A DNA stretch of 64,000 nucleotides from Chryseobacterium sp. JAH (lineage in GTDB: Bacteria; Bacteroidota; Bacteroidia; Flavobacteriales; Weeksellaceae), in assembly GCF_001507335.1 (NCBI RefSeq), contig NZ_LMAH01000001.1, positions 1 to 64,000 on the forward strand, given 5' to 3'. A model generated the notes under the pieces. That model saw only the letters and a program-made list of their open reading frames with translations. It had not been told where the DNA came from and did not search any database. This document shows positions 61,795 through 64,000 of this stretch, one piece after another. Numbering within the stretch: position 1 is the first letter of the stretch; each line of letters begins with the position of its first letter. The translations under genes were made by a program, and so were the position numbers.

Positions 61795-63258
61795 TTATTT
61801 GGTGGCTTCGATGGCTGCTATTTTACCTGAAATAATTGATGGTGGAACACCCGGTCCAGGCACCGTCAGTTGTCCTGTATAAAATAAATTACTTACTTTT
61901 TTATTTTTTAATGAAGGTTTTAAAACTGCGGTTTGGGAAAGTGTATTGGCCAAACCGTAAGCATTTCCTTCATAGGCGTTATAATCTTCCTTAAAATCTT
62001 TGATACAGTAGCTCTTTTTATATTCCAGCTTAGAATTAAGATCAGAAGTCTCCGTATGTTTTTCGAGTCTTAGAATCATTTGGTTGAAATACTGTTCTCT
62101 TACCTCTTCACTATCTTCCAATCCGGTTGCAACAGGCATGAGTAAAAATACATTTTCACAATTTTCAGGAGCTACATTTGGGTCGGTCTTAGACGGACAG
62201 CACACATAAAATAATGGTTTTGTAGGCCATTTTTTGTCATCATAAATTTCCGTGGTATGCAAATCCAAATCATTTTCAAAAAACAGAGTATGATGTTTCA
62301 GATTTGGAATTTTTTCTTTAAATCCTAAATAATAAATTAAACATGAGGGGGCAAAAGTTCTTTTTTTCCAATATTCTTCACTGTAATTCCGGTATTCTTT
62401 AGGAAGCAATTTATTTTCTGTGTGATGATAATCAGATGAAGCAATCACGCTGTCAAATTCAATATCTGTTCCATTTACGGATACTGAAGTTGCTTTATTA
62501 TTATTTATTTTTATGGAGTCAATGTTCGAACTAAGGTGAAACTGAACACCTTGACCCTGGGCAATATCTGCCATCGCATCGATAATTTTTGAAAATCCAC
62601 CCATCGGGTACCACGTTCCAAGTTTATAACCACCATAGTTCATTAAGCTATATAAAGCAGGGATATCTTTTGGAGCGGCACCCAAAAAAATTACGGGAAA
62701 TTCCATCAGCATAATGAGCTTTGGATCTTTAAAATATTTTCTAACAAATTTGTGAAAATTGGACAATAAATCAAGTTTTAAAGCGCTTTTAGCAATTTTT
62801 GGAGATACAAATTCGAACCACGAATGACAGGGCTTGTTGACGAAATCTTTCATACCCACTTCATATTTATACTTTGCATCTTGCATGAAGTCATCAAGCT
62901 TTTTTCCTGCACCTTTTTCAGTGGTTTCAAAAAGTTTTTTCATCTCGTCATAATCATGGGGAATCTGCATATTTCCATCTGAAAAAACCATCTCAAATTG
63001 AGGATTTAGCGGTACCAATTGAAAAAAATCAGACGTTTTTTTATTAAAATCTGTGAAAAAGTTTTCAATAATATCGGGCATCCAGTACCAGCTTGGCCCC
63101 ATGTCAAAAGTGTAGCCATTATCTGTGATAAATTTTCTAGCCCTTCCTCCTAAACTGCTGTTCTTTTCAAATACATGAACCTCATGACCTTTCTGTGCAG
63201 AGTAAGCAGCAGCCGACAATCCTGAAAATCCTGAACCAATGATTGCTATTTTACTCAT
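61795..63258 (-). CDS. crtI: Phytoene desaturase
   Basis: 487 residues of the CrtI type: FAD loop IAIIGSGFSGLSAAAYSAQK (4-23), GGRARKFITDNGYTFDMGPS, SSDYHHTENKLLP in the middle and FYTGQLTVPGPGVPPSIISG at the end, the CrtI family signature. It converts phytoene to lycopene in four steps. It starts 1 base after the marR gene. Confidence 0.94.
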   Translation of the reverse strand: MSKIAIIGSGFSGLSAAAYSAQKGHEVHVFEKNSSLGGRARKFITDNGYTFDMGPSWYWMPDIIENFFTDFNKKTSDFFQLVPLNPQFEMVFSDGNMQIPHDYDEMKKLFETTEKGAGKKLDDFMQDAKYKYEVGMKDFVNKPCHSWFEFVSPKIAKSALKLDLLSNFHKFVRKYFKDPKLIMLMEFPVIFLGAAPKDIPALYSLMNYGGYKLGTWYPMGGFSKIIDAMADIAQGQGVQFHLSSNIDSIKINNNKATSVSVNGTDIEFDSVIASSDYHHTENKLLPKEYRNYSEEYWKKRTFAPSCLIYYLGFKEKIPNLKHHTLFFENDLDLHTTEIYDDKKWPTKPLFYVCCPSKTDPNVAPENCENVFLLMPVATGLEDSEEVREQYFNQMILRLEKHTETSDLNSKLEYKKSYCIKDFKEDYNAYEGNAYGLANTLSQTAVLKPSLKNKKVSNLFYTGQLTVPGPGVPPSIISGKIAAIEATK

Positions 63259-63259
63259 G

Positions 63260-63934
63260 TTAATTATTTTCGAATGAAAAATCTTTATAAACAGTTTTTA
63301 TAAGATCCCTGCTGTCAATATTTTTATTGTAAATAGGATGATGAAACTGATTGAGTTTTTTCAGAATACGGATTAAATCCATTTTTTCTGAATGAGTAAG
63401 GTTTCCTGAAACAATTTGTGTCGCTTGACGAATTTTACCCATCTGATGATCAAGAGCAACTAAACCTTTTTCAGTGATTTGAATGAGCTTTATTCTTTTA
63501 TCCTGAAGTGAATCATGTTGTGAAATCCATCCTTGTTTCAGAAGTCTATTAATTACCAAATTTCCTACAGGTTTATCGTGAATATTTTTTTTAATTAAAT
63601 CAATTTTAGACATGGTTCCAAAGGATTTCAGAGTAATGAGATAAATGAAATCTTCCTGCGTAGAAAAGTCAGAATCTGTAATGGCAGCCTTTGAATATGT
63701 TTTAGCATATCGGTTGAGATGTACAAATAACGTACTGATTGCACTTTCTGCACTTCTGCCGTTCTCCTTTCCCTCCCAATCTATTTCGTTTTCTACCATT
63801 GATTCTCTCTTGGATTCATTATTGAAAATCCATAATTTAAATCCTTCAACTGTTGAAGGATATTCTGAATTTTTATTATTCAGATCAAATTCTTCCAAAA
63901 GAGCAACGGTATCTTTTACCAAATCAAAATTCAT
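63260..63934 (-). CDS. MarR-family regulator of the carotenoid operon
   Basis: 224 residues. The MarR winged helix covers about 85-195: LITLKSFGTMSKIDLIKKNI, KPVGNLVINRLLKQGWISQH with wing DSLQDKRIKLIQITEKG. It has a longer N-terminal part than usual (about 70 residues, IDWEGKENGRSAESAISTLF). As first gene of the operon, 1 base before crtI, it presumably controls pigment synthesis in answer to an unknown signal. Confidence 0.88.
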   Translation of the reverse strand: MNFDLVKDTVALLEEFDLNNKNSEYPSTVEGFKLWIFNNESKRESMVENEIDWEGKENGRSAESAISTLFVHLNRYAKTYSKAAITDSDFSTQEDFIYLITLKSFGTMSKIDLIKKNIHDKPVGNLVINRLLKQGWISQHDSLQDKRIKLIQITEKGLVALDHQMGKIRQATQIVSGNLTHSEKMDLIRILKKLNQFHHPIYNKNIDSRDLIKTVYKDFSFENN

Positions 63935-64000
63935 CTTATATAATTTATTGTTTATAAATATACTATTTTAATTTTAAAAAGTTTATTTATAAATTAATTC

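Noticed and set aside
1..64000. CRISPR arrays, insertion sequences and prophage genes
   Set aside because: No regularly spaced repeats, no transposase or integrase and no phage structural gene were recognised, despite the direct repeats and the tRNA scar.

Overview
The window looks like a chromosomal segment of a yellow-pigmented flavobacterium of the Chryseobacterium/Weeksellaceae type. The reasons are the AT-rich base composition, a secreted protein with a type IX secretion (T9SS) sorting domain, promoters of the TAnnTTTG kind, families largely confined to Bacteroidetes (DUF6520-like, DUF6660-like, DUF4266/DUF3570, holA next to an HSDR_N protein) and a compact zeaxanthin cluster. The species is inferred from these families; no marker gene was compared.

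Layout. 1-7.4 kb: an accessory stretch with an AraC regulator, a T9SS adhesin-like protein sitting between two almost identical 301-bp direct repeats, a small Cys-containing DUF6520-like protein with a MauE/DoxX redox membrane protein and a small exported protein, and a TPR-AraC membrane regulator. 7.4-14.4 kb: a gene-poor stretch holding the 3' end of a tRNA gene (a possible integration scar), then a divalent-metal efflux operon (DUF6660-like protein, CzcA fused to CzcC, CzcB). 14.6-17.6 kb: ergothioneine genes egtD and egtB followed by a decayed ABC ATPase, probably a lost ergothioneine/osmolyte importer, and a Crp/Fnr fragment. 17.7-25.9 kb: a TetR regulator, a thioredoxin-reductase-like flavoprotein and a complete RND drug-efflux operon plus an SDR; three TGAACA-n-TGTTCA-like sites point to a TetR regulon.

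26-30 kb: a sulfide/persulfide locus (Crp/Fnr regulator, TauE/SafE exporter, persulfide dioxygenase-rhodanese, two half-size YeeE/YedE transporters) in which two transcription units share a 23-bp upstream element. 31-33.5 kb: a porin between two YceI-type proteins. 34.3-48.5 kb: a stress island with alcohol dehydrogenase, BON-domain protein, DUF1003 protein, two universal stress proteins, a P-type cation ATPase, a DUF3570/DUF4266/ApbE/thioredoxin operon, and a soluble FixL-like PAS histidine kinase next to a receiver-CRP fusion regulator. I infer that this pair senses oxygen or redox state and controls the island. Broken genes (metallo-hydrolase, LytTR, ABC ATPase, Crp) lie in the spacers of 17-36 kb.

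49-64 kb: core chromosome with tRNA-Ser(TGA), crcB, trxB, a zinc metallopeptidase-like protein, holA, an HSDR_N nuclease-like protein, small housekeeping and hypothetical genes, and on the minus strand a carotenoid operon (marR-crtI-crtB-SRPBCC-crtZ-lycopene cyclase) that would turn geranylgeranyl diphosphate into zeaxanthin.
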